From CAINVV01 sp037137375 (GTDB lineage: Bacteria > Bacteroidota > Bacteroidia > Bacteroidales > Prolixibacteraceae), in NCBI GenBank assembly GCA_037137375.1, contig JBAXKJ010000011.1:1-64000 (forward strand): a stretch of 64,000 bases of DNA. The letters are read 5' to 3'. Positions within the stretch are counted from its first letter, which is position 1, and every line of letters begins with the position of its first letter. The translations under genes and the position numbers were made by a program. This document shows, one piece after another, positions 53,861-63,328 of this stretch. The notes under the pieces are model-generated. The model saw only the letters and a program-made list of their open reading frames with translations, made no database searches and was not told the DNA's origin.

Positions 53861-55345
53861 ATGAGAAAAGAAATTGCCATCGGTTCGGCCCTGATTTCTG
53901 TTGCAATAGGGCTCAACGCGCAGGAAAACAAGCAGCGCCCAAATATATTGTTGTTAATGAGCGATGAGCACAATGCAAGCATCCTGGGCTGCGATGGCAA
54001 CACTTTGGCGCGGACCCCTGTACTCGACAACCTGGCAAAAACAGGAATCTTTTTTAAGTCGTTTTATTGCAGCTCTCCCCAGTGTGTGCCTTCCCGTCAA
54101 AGCCTGACAACAGGCAAATATGTATCCCACCACAATGTCTGGGGCAATACGCTTGGCGTTCCGGAGGGAACCCCCTCGCTCGCCCGTCTGCTCAATTCGG
54201 TTGGTTACGAATCCTATTTGTCTGGCAAAATGCACTATATGGGAATTGCAAATCATGGTTTTACGGTGCTGGATGGAGACGAAAAACAGAAAAATGATGG
54301 GAGTGCCGAACCGGATACTAATGTGAAAGGAAAACGTAAAAGGCTTCCCGCAGATCTTTTCCCATCCGATAATGGAGAGATTGGAAAAGAGTTCCGCGAC
54401 CTGGGTGGAGTGGATAAAGAGGTAGGGCCTTCCGACAGAAGAATTGCCAAAACAGTTAGTGAGTTTCTCAAAAACCGGAAAAGGAGTGACAAACCATTTT
54501 TCCTCACCATGGGCCTATCTGCTCCCCATTACCCATTGACGGTACCCAATACATTTCTCGCAAGGTATAAGGGAAAAGTCCCTCCGGCAGATATTCCTTC
54601 AGGTTACCTGGAAAGCCTTCCTTTGAATTATCGTCACCTGCGCAATGACCGCAAACTTGAACATCTTCCTGCCAGTACGATTCAGTTAGCCCGGGAGAGT
54701 TACTATGCCAAGGTGGAGTGGATGGATTCCATCATGGGGACGGTCATTGAGACCTTGAGGAAGAGCCCGATTTATGAAAATACGATTGTCATCTATATGT
54801 CTGACCATGGTGAAAATATGGGAGAACATGGAATGTGGTGGAAAAACACACTGTATGACACGGGTAGCAGGGTTCCTTTAATTATCAGCTATCCCAGGAA
54901 ATGGAAGGGTGGACAGGTGCGGACAGGTGCTGCCGGAACGGTTGATTTTGTGAAGACTATCGCGGAAATCGGGGGAGCGAAGACACCCAATGACTGGGAT
55001 GGGGATTCGATGCTGGAATGGATTAATAATTCCGGTTTTAAATGGAAAGATTATTCCATCACAGAATATTATGGCCCTTACCTCTCTTCGGGAATGTCGA
55101 TGATCCGGATGGGGGACTGGAAATATGTATATCATACACAGGCAGATGAAAAACATCCGGCAGAAAAAGAGTTGTTTAACCTGAAAAGCGATCCCAAAGA
55201 ACTACACAACTTGGCAGGGGATCCTGTCCAAAAGCAACGGATGCTGGACATGCATACCTTCCTGGTAAGGAAATTGGGAGAGGATCCTGAAAAGACGGAA
55301 CAGCGCTGGAGCAAGGGAGCAACACCGGCAATGCCAAATTTGTAA
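53861..55345 (+). CDS. Formylglycine sulfatase (S1 family)
   Basis: A 494-residue secreted sulfatase. The ATG at 53861 gives the signal MRKEIAIGSALISVAIGLNAQ; the longer frame from 53780 would overlap the lyase gene by about 70 bp and lacks a signal. The metal-binding start is ILLLMSDEH. Cys75 in SPQCVPSRQSLTTGK is the formylglycine precursor, followed by YMSDHGENMGEHGMWWKNTLYD. It differs from the other sulfatase in this locus and probably removes a different sulfate (2-O on the uronate, N-sulfate or 4-O on GalNAc); I cannot decide which. It lies 10 bp after the PL8 gene and 5 bp before the GH127-GH2 fusion. Confidence 0.85.
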   Translation: MRKEIAIGSALISVAIGLNAQENKQRPNILLLMSDEHNASILGCDGNTLARTPVLDNLAKTGIFFKSFYCSSPQCVPSRQSLTTGKYVSHHNVWGNTLGVPEGTPSLARLLNSVGYESYLSGKMHYMGIANHGFTVLDGDEKQKNDGSAEPDTNVKGKRKRLPADLFPSDNGEIGKEFRDLGGVDKEVGPSDRRIAKTVSEFLKNRKRSDKPFFLTMGLSAPHYPLTVPNTFLARYKGKVPPADIPSGYLESLPLNYRHLRNDRKLEHLPASTIQLARESYYAKVEWMDSIMGTVIETLRKSPIYENTIVIYMSDHGENMGEHGMWWKNTLYDTGSRVPLIISYPRKWKGGQVRTGAAGTVDFVKTIAEIGGAKTPNDWDGDSMLEWINNSGFKWKDYSITEYYGPYLSSGMSMIRMGDWKYVYHTQADEKHPAEKELFNLKSDPKELHNLAGDPVQKQRMLDMHTFLVRKLGEDPEKTEQRWSKGATPAMPNL

Positions 55346-55350
55346 AAAAT

Positions 55351-58300
55351 ATGCAGATGAAAAATCTACGCCTAATTTTTCTCGTCTATGTTATAGTGAT
55401 ATTTTCACCTTCCTTGGTTTTATTGGCTCAAACTCCTGTCCAAAAAATCGAGCCCATTAACTTTTCCCAGGTAGAAATTCAAGACAATTTTTGGAAGCCC
55501 TGGATCAACAAAGTGAGTACAGTGACCATTCCTGTGTGCATCAACCAATCAGAAGTGAAAACTGCACGCATTCGAAATTTTGAAAAAGTAGCCGCTAAAA
55601 AGGGAGAGCAACACGAAGGGAAATATTATGATGATTCAGACGTTTACAAAGCCCTGGAGGCAATTTCCTACTCATTAAAGAATCATCCCGATCCGGTTTT
55701 GGAGAAAAAAGCAGAAGAATGGATCGATAAAATTGCAAAAGCCCAGTTGCCGGACGGATATTTGAATACCTTCTATACACTTGGCGATTTCAATAAAAGA
55801 TGGACGGACATGGATAAGCACGAAGATTATTGTGCGGGTCACCTGATTGAAGCAGCAGTTGCCTACTACAACATCACTGGTAAGCGAAAATTATTGGATG
55901 TCGCGATTCGGTTTGCCAATCACATTGATTCTACTTTTCGCCTTCAAAACCGGCATTGGATTTCAGGCCATCAGGAAATCGAACTTGCTCTTGTAAAACT
56001 ATACAAAACTACGGGAGATAAAAGGTATCTGGACTTATCAGACTGGTACCTGCAACAAAGAGGTCATGGTTATTTTGTTTCTGAGAAGTCAAGAGACCAG
56101 AATTATTGCCAGGACAAATTGCCCCTTAAAGATCAGACGCAAATAACCGGTCATGCAGTCCGCGCGATGTATTTATATACAGGAGCGGCAGATGTCGGCG
56201 CTGCCAAAAGTGACACCGGATATTTGCAGGCCATGAAACAGGTATGGGAAGATGTCGTTTACAGGAATATGTATCTGACCGGAGGTATTGGAACTTCTTC
56301 TGGCAGAAATGAGGGCTTTAGTATTGATTATGATTTGCCCAATGAACAGGCTTATTGTGAAACATGCGCATCTGTAGGCATGGTATTCTGGAACCAGCGA
56401 ATGAATTTGCTTACTGGCGAAAGTAAGTATATAGATGTCATGGAAAGGAGCCTTTACAATGGAGCCTTAGACGGTTTATCTCTAACAGGGGATCGATTTT
56501 TTTACAGAAATCCATTGGCATCAACCGGAAACGATTCAAGGAGCGAATGGTTTGGCACGGCTTGTTGCCCATCAAATATTGCCCGTTTAGTTGAATCAAT
56601 AGGCAATTATATTTATGCAAAATCAAATGATGCGTTGTGGATCAATCTTTTTATTGGCAGTTCAGGAACTTTTGTTCTTAAAGAGAAAAATATTCAGGTG
56701 AAACAGGTAACGAATTATCCTTGGGATGGAAGAGTTCAGATATCAGTTATTCCTGATAAATCAATGGAATTTGACTTGAATATCCGTATTCCGGGTTGGG
56801 CAAATAATCAACCGGTCCCAGGAGATACCTATCGCTTTTCAGATAACGCTTCCGAAAAGTTTTCTTTATCATTGAATGGAATTCCTGCAGCATACAAAAT
56901 GGTGAATGGTTATGCTGTGATAAAGAAAACTTGGAAAAAAGGGGATGTAGTTGAATTGAACCTTCCTATGCCTGTGCGAAGGATTGCTGCTATCGATGAT
57001 TTAAAAGACAACCGCAACCGCATCGCACTTCAAAGGGGCCCCTTGGTTTATTGTTTTGAACATGTTGATAATGAGGGTAAAGCAATGAATATTGTGATAC
57101 CTGAAAATATCACTTTCACCACTGAGTTCAAACAAGATTTATTAAATGGAATTGTTGTATTACAGGCAGAAGCTCCTGTTGCAACAGTTTCAGCTAATGG
57201 TTTAAGCCTCAGCTCAGTGCAAAGAATAATTACAGCGATCCCTTATTATTCTTGGGCCAACAGAGGCAAAGGAGAGATGCAGATCTGGGTGCCCCAAAAT
57301 ATTGCAGGATATGTTGGCCAAAATAAATATGTAATTGCCCCGAGTCCGCTGCTAACGCCTTTTGCAGAAAAGGTTGATCCGGAAAATCCGCTTCCTGAAT
57401 ATCCGCGTCCGCAGATGGTCCGGTCGGAGTGGTTGAATCTTAACGGCCTTTGGGATTATTGCATCAACCCCATTGGTTTTACACCGGTGCAGGGTCTCAC
57501 CAAAGAGGCAAGCTGGACCACGGGAAACATCCCTGGAGATTGGGAAGGTAAGATTCTGGTTCCTTTTGCAATAGATGCTCCGTTATCCGGAGTTGGCAAG
57601 ATCCTCCGTCCAAATCAAGTGTTGTGGTATCAGAAAACATTCCAGGTACCTAAAAATTGGGACGGACAAAAGGTGTTGCTTCATTTTGAGGCGAGTGACT
57701 GGGAGACGAGTGTTTACATTAACGGCAAGCGGATCGGTCAGCATCGTGGGGGTTATGATCCTTTTTCATTTGACATCACGGATTTTTTGATTTCCGGTAA
57801 GAATAAAATTAATGTTTGCGCCTGGGATGCAACAGAAGGGCAGAGTCAGGCTATTGGAAAACAAATTATGCCGGAAAACCGGCAGGGTTTCAGATACCAG
57901 CCAACCGGGGGGATCTGGAAGACTGTTTGGTTAGAGCCTGTGTCTCAGCAATATGTCCAAAAAATAAAGATCGTTCCAGATTTTGACCATTCGAGTGTAA
58001 AGATTGATACAAGAATTGAAGGGAAGGTATCTGATGTGGTTGTAAGGATTTTTAATGGGGATAAACTGATTGTTGAAAAGACGGGTAAGAGTGAGGAGGA
58101 AATTGTCGTACCAATCGGAAATTTCATTGCATGGAGTCCTGAAAATCCTTTCTTATATGATATGAAGATTAGTTTAGTCAAGGATGGCAACATAACCGAT
58201 CAGGTTGGCAGTTATTTCGGGATGAGGAAGCTTGAGGTGAAGACCGCAAAGGATGGATATAAAAGAATACACCTGAACAACAACCCTGTCTTTCAGTACG

Positions 58301-59544
58301 GCCCGCTTGATCAGGGCTACTGGCCGGATGGTGTGATGACTCCCCCCTCGGAGGAAGCGATAAAATTTGATCTCGAATATTTGAAGAAAATCGGCTGTAA
58401 CATGGTCCGGGTCCATATTACAACCCATCCGGATCGGTGGTATTATTGGGCCGATAAACTAGGACTGCTTGTTTGGCAGGACATGGTTTGCATGCCCAAA
58501 TTCGGCCAAACGATTGATGACGCTTCCGCCAAACAGTGGCAAAGTGAATTCAAGAATATGGTTGATTGGTTGCAAAATCATCCTTCCATTGCCATGTGGA
58601 TAGTTTTTAATGAAGGATGGAGCCAGCATAATACCGAATTATATACCAACTGGATAAAACAGTATGATCCTACCAGGATCGTAAATTGTGCAAGTGGATG
58701 GCAGGATAAACCGGTGGGTGATGTGCTCGATGTGCATGACTACACATTTTATCCAAGGAACAATCTGGCAGACTATAAGCTGAAGGGTCAGAGGGCTTTA
58801 CTGATTGGCGAGGCTGGTGGGACGAACCTTGCAATTCCCGGGCATACCTGGTATTCCGGCACGAATGTACCTCTTCAGGCGGCACACAATAATTTTATTC
58901 CCAAAGACAGTTATAGTTTTACAGAAGAGGCAGGCAGAAATACCTACGGTTCTCCTGAGGCACTTAAAGAAGGTTATGCCAGATTCATAGAAACCATCCG
59001 TTGTTTAAATGCAGGGAGTGGTTGTAATGGATTGGTATATACTCAATTGTCAGATGTTGAACACGAACTGAACGGCTACTTAACCTATGACCGGAAAATT
59101 TCGAAAATTCCTGTTGAGGAGATGAGAAAAATAACTCAGACCATTTACAACACGCCTGTTTTAATCCCGATTTTTAAATTCGGCTCGGATTGGAAAACCC
59201 CTGACGGCAAGAGAATTGCCTTCCCAATAGGAGAGAAAAATGATTTCATGGAAGTTAAGAATACCATGAATGACCTTGTTGTCTTGAATAAAAGCTTTGA
59301 CTTGAAAGATGTCCCTTCCAAAGTCGCCATTGCTGTGAAAGGTTTCACTGATTGTGTCATTCGTATCAATGGGGAGACCGTTAGAAAAACCAAGTTAAAT
59401 GCTAGGGATGAACCTGCCATCAACTTTTATCCATTGTGGGGGGAAGAGCTGAAGCTAATAAAAAAAGGAGAAAATACGATCAGTATCCAATTAAACAAGA
59501 AGGATAAAAACAACCTGATCGATGTCGCCTTGTTCCAATATTAA
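55351..59544 (+). CDS. GH127-GH2 two-enzyme fusion protein
   Basis: A 1397-residue secreted protein (signal about 1-26; the ATG at 55357 is an alternative). Residues about 35-655 form a GH127-type (alpha/alpha)6 domain with the full zinc site, Glu337 and Cys339 in YCETCASVG and Cys405-Cys406 in GTACCPSN, plus Glu321 in GRNEGFS. These match E338, C340, C417, C418 and the acid/base E322 of the Bifidobacterium beta-L-arabinofuranosidase. Residues about 690-1397 are a GH2 enzyme with jelly-roll (VYINGKRIGQHRGGYDPFSFDIT), acid/base Glu1088 (IVFNEGWSQH) and likely nucleophile Glu1154 (LLIGEAGG). One uninterrupted frame joins them. GH127 is unexpected in a glycosaminoglycan locus. Confidence 0.88.
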   Translation: MQMKNLRLIFLVYVIVIFSPSLVLLAQTPVQKIEPINFSQVEIQDNFWKPWINKVSTVTIPVCINQSEVKTARIRNFEKVAAKKGEQHEGKYYDDSDVYKALEAISYSLKNHPDPVLEKKAEEWIDKIAKAQLPDGYLNTFYTLGDFNKRWTDMDKHEDYCAGHLIEAAVAYYNITGKRKLLDVAIRFANHIDSTFRLQNRHWISGHQEIELALVKLYKTTGDKRYLDLSDWYLQQRGHGYFVSEKSRDQNYCQDKLPLKDQTQITGHAVRAMYLYTGAADVGAAKSDTGYLQAMKQVWEDVVYRNMYLTGGIGTSSGRNEGFSIDYDLPNEQAYCETCASVGMVFWNQRMNLLTGESKYIDVMERSLYNGALDGLSLTGDRFFYRNPLASTGNDSRSEWFGTACCPSNIARLVESIGNYIYAKSNDALWINLFIGSSGTFVLKEKNIQVKQVTNYPWDGRVQISVIPDKSMEFDLNIRIPGWANNQPVPGDTYRFSDNASEKFSLSLNGIPAAYKMVNGYAVIKKTWKKGDVVELNLPMPVRRIAAIDDLKDNRNRIALQRGPLVYCFEHVDNEGKAMNIVIPENITFTTEFKQDLLNGIVVLQAEAPVATVSANGLSLSSVQRIITAIPYYSWANRGKGEMQIWVPQNIAGYVGQNKYVIAPSPLLTPFAEKVDPENPLPEYPRPQMVRSEWLNLNGLWDYCINPIGFTPVQGLTKEASWTTGNIPGDWEGKILVPFAIDAPLSGVGKILRPNQVLWYQKTFQVPKNWDGQKVLLHFEASDWETSVYINGKRIGQHRGGYDPFSFDITDFLISGKNKINVCAWDATEGQSQAIGKQIMPENRQGFRYQPTGGIWKTVWLEPVSQQYVQKIKIVPDFDHSSVKIDTRIEGKVSDVVVRIFNGDKLIVEKTGKSEEEIVVPIGNFIAWSPENPFLYDMKISLVKDGNITDQVGSYFGMRKLEVKTAKDGYKRIHLNNNPVFQYGPLDQGYWPDGVMTPPSEEAIKFDLEYLKKIGCNMVRVHITTHPDRWYYWADKLGLLVWQDMVCMPKFGQTIDDASAKQWQSEFKNMVDWLQNHPSIAMWIVFNEGWSQHNTELYTNWIKQYDPTRIVNCASGWQDKPVGDVLDVHDYTFYPRNNLADYKLKGQRALLIGEAGGTNLAIPGHTWYSGTNVPLQAAHNNFIPKDSYSFTEEAGRNTYGSPEALKEGYARFIETIRCLNAGSGCNGLVYTQLSDVEHELNGYLTYDRKISKIPVEEMRKITQTIYNTPVLIPIFKFGSDWKTPDGKRIAFPIGEKNDFMEVKNTMNDLVVLNKSFDLKDVPSKVAIAVKGFTDCVIRINGETVRKTKLNARDEPAINFYPLWGEELKLIKKGENTISIQLNKKDKNNLIDVALFQY

Positions 59545-59606
59545 TATCAGGGAACTTTAATTTTATAACCAGAAACGAGTGAAAATGAAAATCAAAATAC
59601 TATCAC

Positions 59607-61943
59607 ATGAAAGTTATATCAATGAAAAAAAATTACTTATTCTTTGCGCCAATTATTTTTATTGGCACATTTTTGCTGTCTTCAAATCAAGTGTTTTCGC
59701 AAGTACAGTCCGATGTGGTGTGGAAAGAGGTGAATGGCGTGTCGATGCCAATACCGCCGAAGGTTCATCCGCGCCTCTATTTGCGATCGCAACAGGTTGC
59801 TGAATTACAGGCCCGCAAGAGTAATCCCGCCCTTCAAAAAGTTTGGGACGAATTGAACAAGATGCAGGAAGACCGCAAACCGGAAGATAATCCTGAAGCA
59901 AAAGACTGGCGTTATTATTTTGATCCTAAGGGTCTGTTAACCCGAACGGAATTGAAGGCCATGGATTACCTGGTCAACAAAGATCATAAATTGGCGCGCG
60001 AAGCGATAGCAATGATTATGGACACCCTCGAGCGGGCGGAATATCCAAAGGTTCAGGATATTTCGCGGGGCATCGGCCGGCTCATGGTAACAGGTTCGAT
60101 TGTCTATGATTGGTGCTACGACCAACTCAAGCCGGAAGAGAAGACCCGTTTTGTGAAAGCGTTCGTACGTTTAGCCAAAATGCTTGAATGTGGATATCCT
60201 CCTGTCAAGGACAATTCAATCGTTGGCCATGCCTCAGAATGGATGATCATGCGTGACATGCTATCTGCGGGAATTGCCATTTATGATGAGTTCCCCGAAA
60301 TGTACAACCTTGCAGCCGGGCGTTTTTTTAACGAACACCTGCCTGCCCGCAACTGGTTTTATGCTGCTCACGGCTACCATCAGGGTATGTCCTATCTCAA
60401 TGTGAGGTATTCGAACGATCTTTTTGCCCTTTGGATTCTGGATAGGATGGGGGCAGGAAATGTCTATAATACCTCTCAGCAATTTGTATTGTATGACATG
60501 ATTTATAAGAGGAGGCCGGACGGTCAGGTGATGGCCGGTGGCGATATGGACTACACGAGAAAGCGTTCCAACACCTATACTCTGCCGGCGCTTTTAGCCG
60601 GTAGTTATTACAAGGATGAATACATCAATTTTGAATATTTGAGAGACTCCAAAATTGAGAATCAGTGTAAATTGTTCGACTTTCTTTGGCGCGACACCCG
60701 TTTGGGCAGCCGCAAACCAGATGATCTGCCGCTTACCCGATACTCAGGATCGCCTTATGGCTGGATGATTGCGCGAACCGGATGGGGCACTGAAAGTGTC
60801 ATTGCCGAAATGAAAGTCAATGAATACAACTTTGTGAACCATCAGCACAACGATGCCGGATCCTTCCAGATTTATTACAAAGGCCCACTGGCCATTGATG
60901 CAGGAATTTACCAGGGTTCTTCGGGTGGATACAACAGTCCTCACAACAAAAACTTCTTTAAACGCACCATCGCTCACAACAGTTTGTTGATTTTTGATCC
61001 CAAAGAGGTTTTTGCTGCCTCGAGTTATGGCGGTGCAGACAAATCCGATTTCGTCATGAATGATGGAGGTCAGCGCTTACCCGGTGATGGATGGGGGCCT
61101 GCGAAAGATTTGGAGGATATGCTTCATGGTAATTTTAAGACAGGTAAGATATTGGCAAATGGGTTCGGACCTGGCAGTCAGTCACCCGACTATTCTTACC
61201 TGAAAGCGGATATCACAGAAGCTTATTCCTCCAAAGTAAAAGAGGTCAAACGTTCTTTTATGTTTTTAAACTTGAAAGAAACAAAAATCCCTGCCGCCTT
61301 GATTGTTTTTGATAAAGTGGTCTCCTCCAACCCTGATTTTAAGAAATTCTGGTTGCTGCACAGCATTGAAAAACCTGAGATATCAGACAACAGGATTACG
61401 ATCATGCGGACGAAAAATGGCGACAGCGGCATGTTGGTAAACAACGTTTTACTCCCCGAATTATCCAACGCAGAGATTGTTCCGGTAGGTGGCAAGGGCA
61501 AAGAATTCTGGGTGTTTGGCACAAATTATCCGAATGAGCCCAAAGCTGGTACGGATGAGGCAAATGAGCGGGGTGAATGGAGAGTTGAAATCTCACCAAA
61601 AAAACCGGCAACCGAAGATTATTATCTGAATGTGATGCAAATTGCCGATAATGCACAAAAAAATCTGCCTAAAGTAAAGCGTATTGACGGAGAAAAAGTC
61701 ATTGGCGTTCAGATGGCAGATAGGGTAACCACATTTAGCAAGAACTTTACGACCCTCGATCGTTCATTCAGTTTTTCAATCGAAGGGAAGGGTACTTTTA
61801 AATTTGTATTGACCGATATGTTGCCCGGTACCTGGCAGATAATGAAAGAAGGGAAGGTCTTTTTGCCTGCCTTAATAGTAAGGAGCGATGATGGAATACT
61901 CTATTTCGAAGGAGAAGCAGGAAAGTATAGCTTGATGAGATAA
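59607..61943 (+). CDS. hepB: Heparinase II (heparin/heparan sulfate lyase, PL21)
   Basis: A 778-residue lyase (773 if the ATG at 59622 is used). It is strikingly like Pedobacter heparinus heparinase II over its whole length. Catalytic residues are His208 and Glu211 (VGHASEW), Tyr263 (GMSYLNVR) and His412 (NHQHNDAG), and the zinc site is His414, Asp431 and His457. All are offset by six from H202, E205, Y257, H406, H408, D425 and H451 of the Pedobacter enzyme. It degrades both heparin-like and heparan-like regions, accepting glucuronate or iduronate. Sixty-two bp separate it from the fusion gene, with no clear promoter. Confidence 0.96.
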   Translation: MKVISMKKNYLFFAPIIFIGTFLLSSNQVFSQVQSDVVWKEVNGVSMPIPPKVHPRLYLRSQQVAELQARKSNPALQKVWDELNKMQEDRKPEDNPEAKDWRYYFDPKGLLTRTELKAMDYLVNKDHKLAREAIAMIMDTLERAEYPKVQDISRGIGRLMVTGSIVYDWCYDQLKPEEKTRFVKAFVRLAKMLECGYPPVKDNSIVGHASEWMIMRDMLSAGIAIYDEFPEMYNLAAGRFFNEHLPARNWFYAAHGYHQGMSYLNVRYSNDLFALWILDRMGAGNVYNTSQQFVLYDMIYKRRPDGQVMAGGDMDYTRKRSNTYTLPALLAGSYYKDEYINFEYLRDSKIENQCKLFDFLWRDTRLGSRKPDDLPLTRYSGSPYGWMIARTGWGTESVIAEMKVNEYNFVNHQHNDAGSFQIYYKGPLAIDAGIYQGSSGGYNSPHNKNFFKRTIAHNSLLIFDPKEVFAASSYGGADKSDFVMNDGGQRLPGDGWGPAKDLEDMLHGNFKTGKILANGFGPGSQSPDYSYLKADITEAYSSKVKEVKRSFMFLNLKETKIPAALIVFDKVVSSNPDFKKFWLLHSIEKPEISDNRITIMRTKNGDSGMLVNNVLLPELSNAEIVPVGGKGKEFWVFGTNYPNEPKAGTDEANERGEWRVEISPKKPATEDYYLNVMQIADNAQKNLPKVKRIDGEKVIGVQMADRVTTFSKNFTTLDRSFSFSIEGKGTFKFVLTDMLPGTWQIMKEGKVFLPALIVRSDDGILYFEGEAGKYSLMR

Positions 61944-61985
61944 CTTTTTCACACGTTTTATTCGGAATCAACGTGATCGAAAGTT

Positions 61986-62032
61986 TTTTCAACAAGAGAA
62001 AAAGTCTCTTGGAATTTGTCGGTTTAATTTTG
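61986..62032 (+). promoter_or_regulatory. PUL 2 promoter/operator module, copy 2 (before GH88-susC)
   Basis: TTTTCAACA (61986-61994), AAAGTC (62001-62006) and TAATTTTG (62025-62032) repeat the order and exact spacing of the module before heparinase III. The left flank CGAAAGTT also resembles TGAAAGAA of copy 1. This implies a second start point, so GH88 and the susC operon can be transcribed apart from the long enzyme operon under the same regulator. Confidence 0.6.
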
Positions 62033-62076
62033 ATGGTGAAATAACATTCATTACCCCATTAATATTAAACTGCCGA

Positions 62077-63279
62077 ATGAAAATCATAAGGTCATCATTT
62101 GTTTTTGGGATCTTTCTTTTAGCAGCCGCATTTAAACCGGTTACTAAAAACGAAGAGACCGACTGGGTTAAAAAAGGAATTGACCGGGCACATTCTCAAT
62201 TGATGGCGATGGCTAAGTCCATCGAAGGGTTGAAATCTGACACAGCCGTTTTCCCTCGTTCCTTCTCGAAAGAGGGAAAAATGCTATGGGTCGGAAAGCA
62301 CGATTGGACAAGTGGTTTTTACCCTGGCAGTTTATGGTACGCCTATGAGTTGACAGGAGATTCCACCCTTGGGAAATATGCCCGAAAATTGACCAACCAA
62401 CTAAAGAGTATTCAGAATTATCGTGGCACGCACGATGTAGGTTTCATGATGTATTGCAGTTATGGCAATGCTTTTCGGTTAAAGCCACAGGTATCCGATG
62501 AACCAGTATTGGTCAATGCAGCCAAGAGTCTTGCCTCACGGTATTCCCCGGTGACTAAAACTATACGTTCCTGGGATTTTGGGAAATGGAGTTATCCTGT
62601 TATCATCGACAATATGATGAACCTTGAGTTGCTCTTTTGGGCTAGCCGGACGACTAAGAACGACAGCTACAAAAACATGGCCATACAGCATGCGGATGCG
62701 ACCATCAAAAACCACTACAGGAAAGATTTCAGTTGCTATCATGTTGTCAGCTATGACCCAACAACCGGAAAAATAGAATCAAAAGAAACCCATCAGGGAT
62801 TTTCAGATTCATCCGCATGGGCACGCGGACAAGCCTGGGGCCTCTATGGTTTCACTTTCTGCTACCGGGAAACCCACGAGCATAGGTATTTGGATCAGGC
62901 CAGGGCTATTGCCTCTTTTATTATGAATAATTCCGCAACACCAGCCGATTTAATACCCTACTGGGATTACAATGCCCCCGACATCCCAAACGCACCCCGG
63001 GATGCTTCTGCGGCAGCTATAACAGCGGCTGCCCTATTAGAATTAAGTAAGTTGGTTCCGGACGGAAAACCTTATTTTATGTATTCCGAGAAGATATTAA
63101 AGACTTTGTCAAGCGATGCATATCTTGCCCGGCAAGGAACAAATAATGGTTTTATTCTGATGAATTCTGTAGGATCATTTCCAGAAAAATCCGAAGTCAG
63201 CTCAGCCATTAATTATGCAGACTATTATTACCTGGAAGGAATAAAGAAGTACCTCGAGATCACCAAACTAAAAAAGTGA
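62077..63279 (+). CDS. Unsaturated glucuronyl hydrolase (GH88)
   Basis: A 400-residue GH88 enzyme with a signal peptide (about 1-20). Its (alpha/alpha)6 barrel carries the two catalytic aspartates Asp120 (THDVGFMM) and Asp178 (IIDNMMNLELL), about 60 residues apart as in known family members. It also has the family strings KHDWTSGFYPGSLWYAYELT, HQGFSDSSAWARGQAWGLYGF and PRDASAAAITAAALLEL. It removes the 4,5-unsaturated uronic acid that the lyases leave on GAG disaccharides, by a hydration mechanism. It lies just downstream of the second promoter module and 49 bp upstream of susC. Confidence 0.93.
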   Translation: MKIIRSSFVFGIFLLAAAFKPVTKNEETDWVKKGIDRAHSQLMAMAKSIEGLKSDTAVFPRSFSKEGKMLWVGKHDWTSGFYPGSLWYAYELTGDSTLGKYARKLTNQLKSIQNYRGTHDVGFMMYCSYGNAFRLKPQVSDEPVLVNAAKSLASRYSPVTKTIRSWDFGKWSYPVIIDNMMNLELLFWASRTTKNDSYKNMAIQHADATIKNHYRKDFSCYHVVSYDPTTGKIESKETHQGFSDSSAWARGQAWGLYGFTFCYRETHEHRYLDQARAIASFIMNNSATPADLIPYWDYNAPDIPNAPRDASAAAITAAALLELSKLVPDGKPYFMYSEKILKTLSSDAYLARQGTNNGFILMNSVGSFPEKSEVSSAINYADYYYLEGIKKYLEITKLKK

Positions 63280-63328
63280 CTAAATATTTTCTGATATCGC
63301 AAACAGCTATGATTATTAATTTAAATCT

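Noticed and set aside
59545..59606. A third copy of the PUL 2 promoter module before heparinase II
   Set aside because: TTTAATTTTA is present, but TTTTCAACA and AAAGTC are missing at the required spacing, so heparinase II is probably read from upstream.
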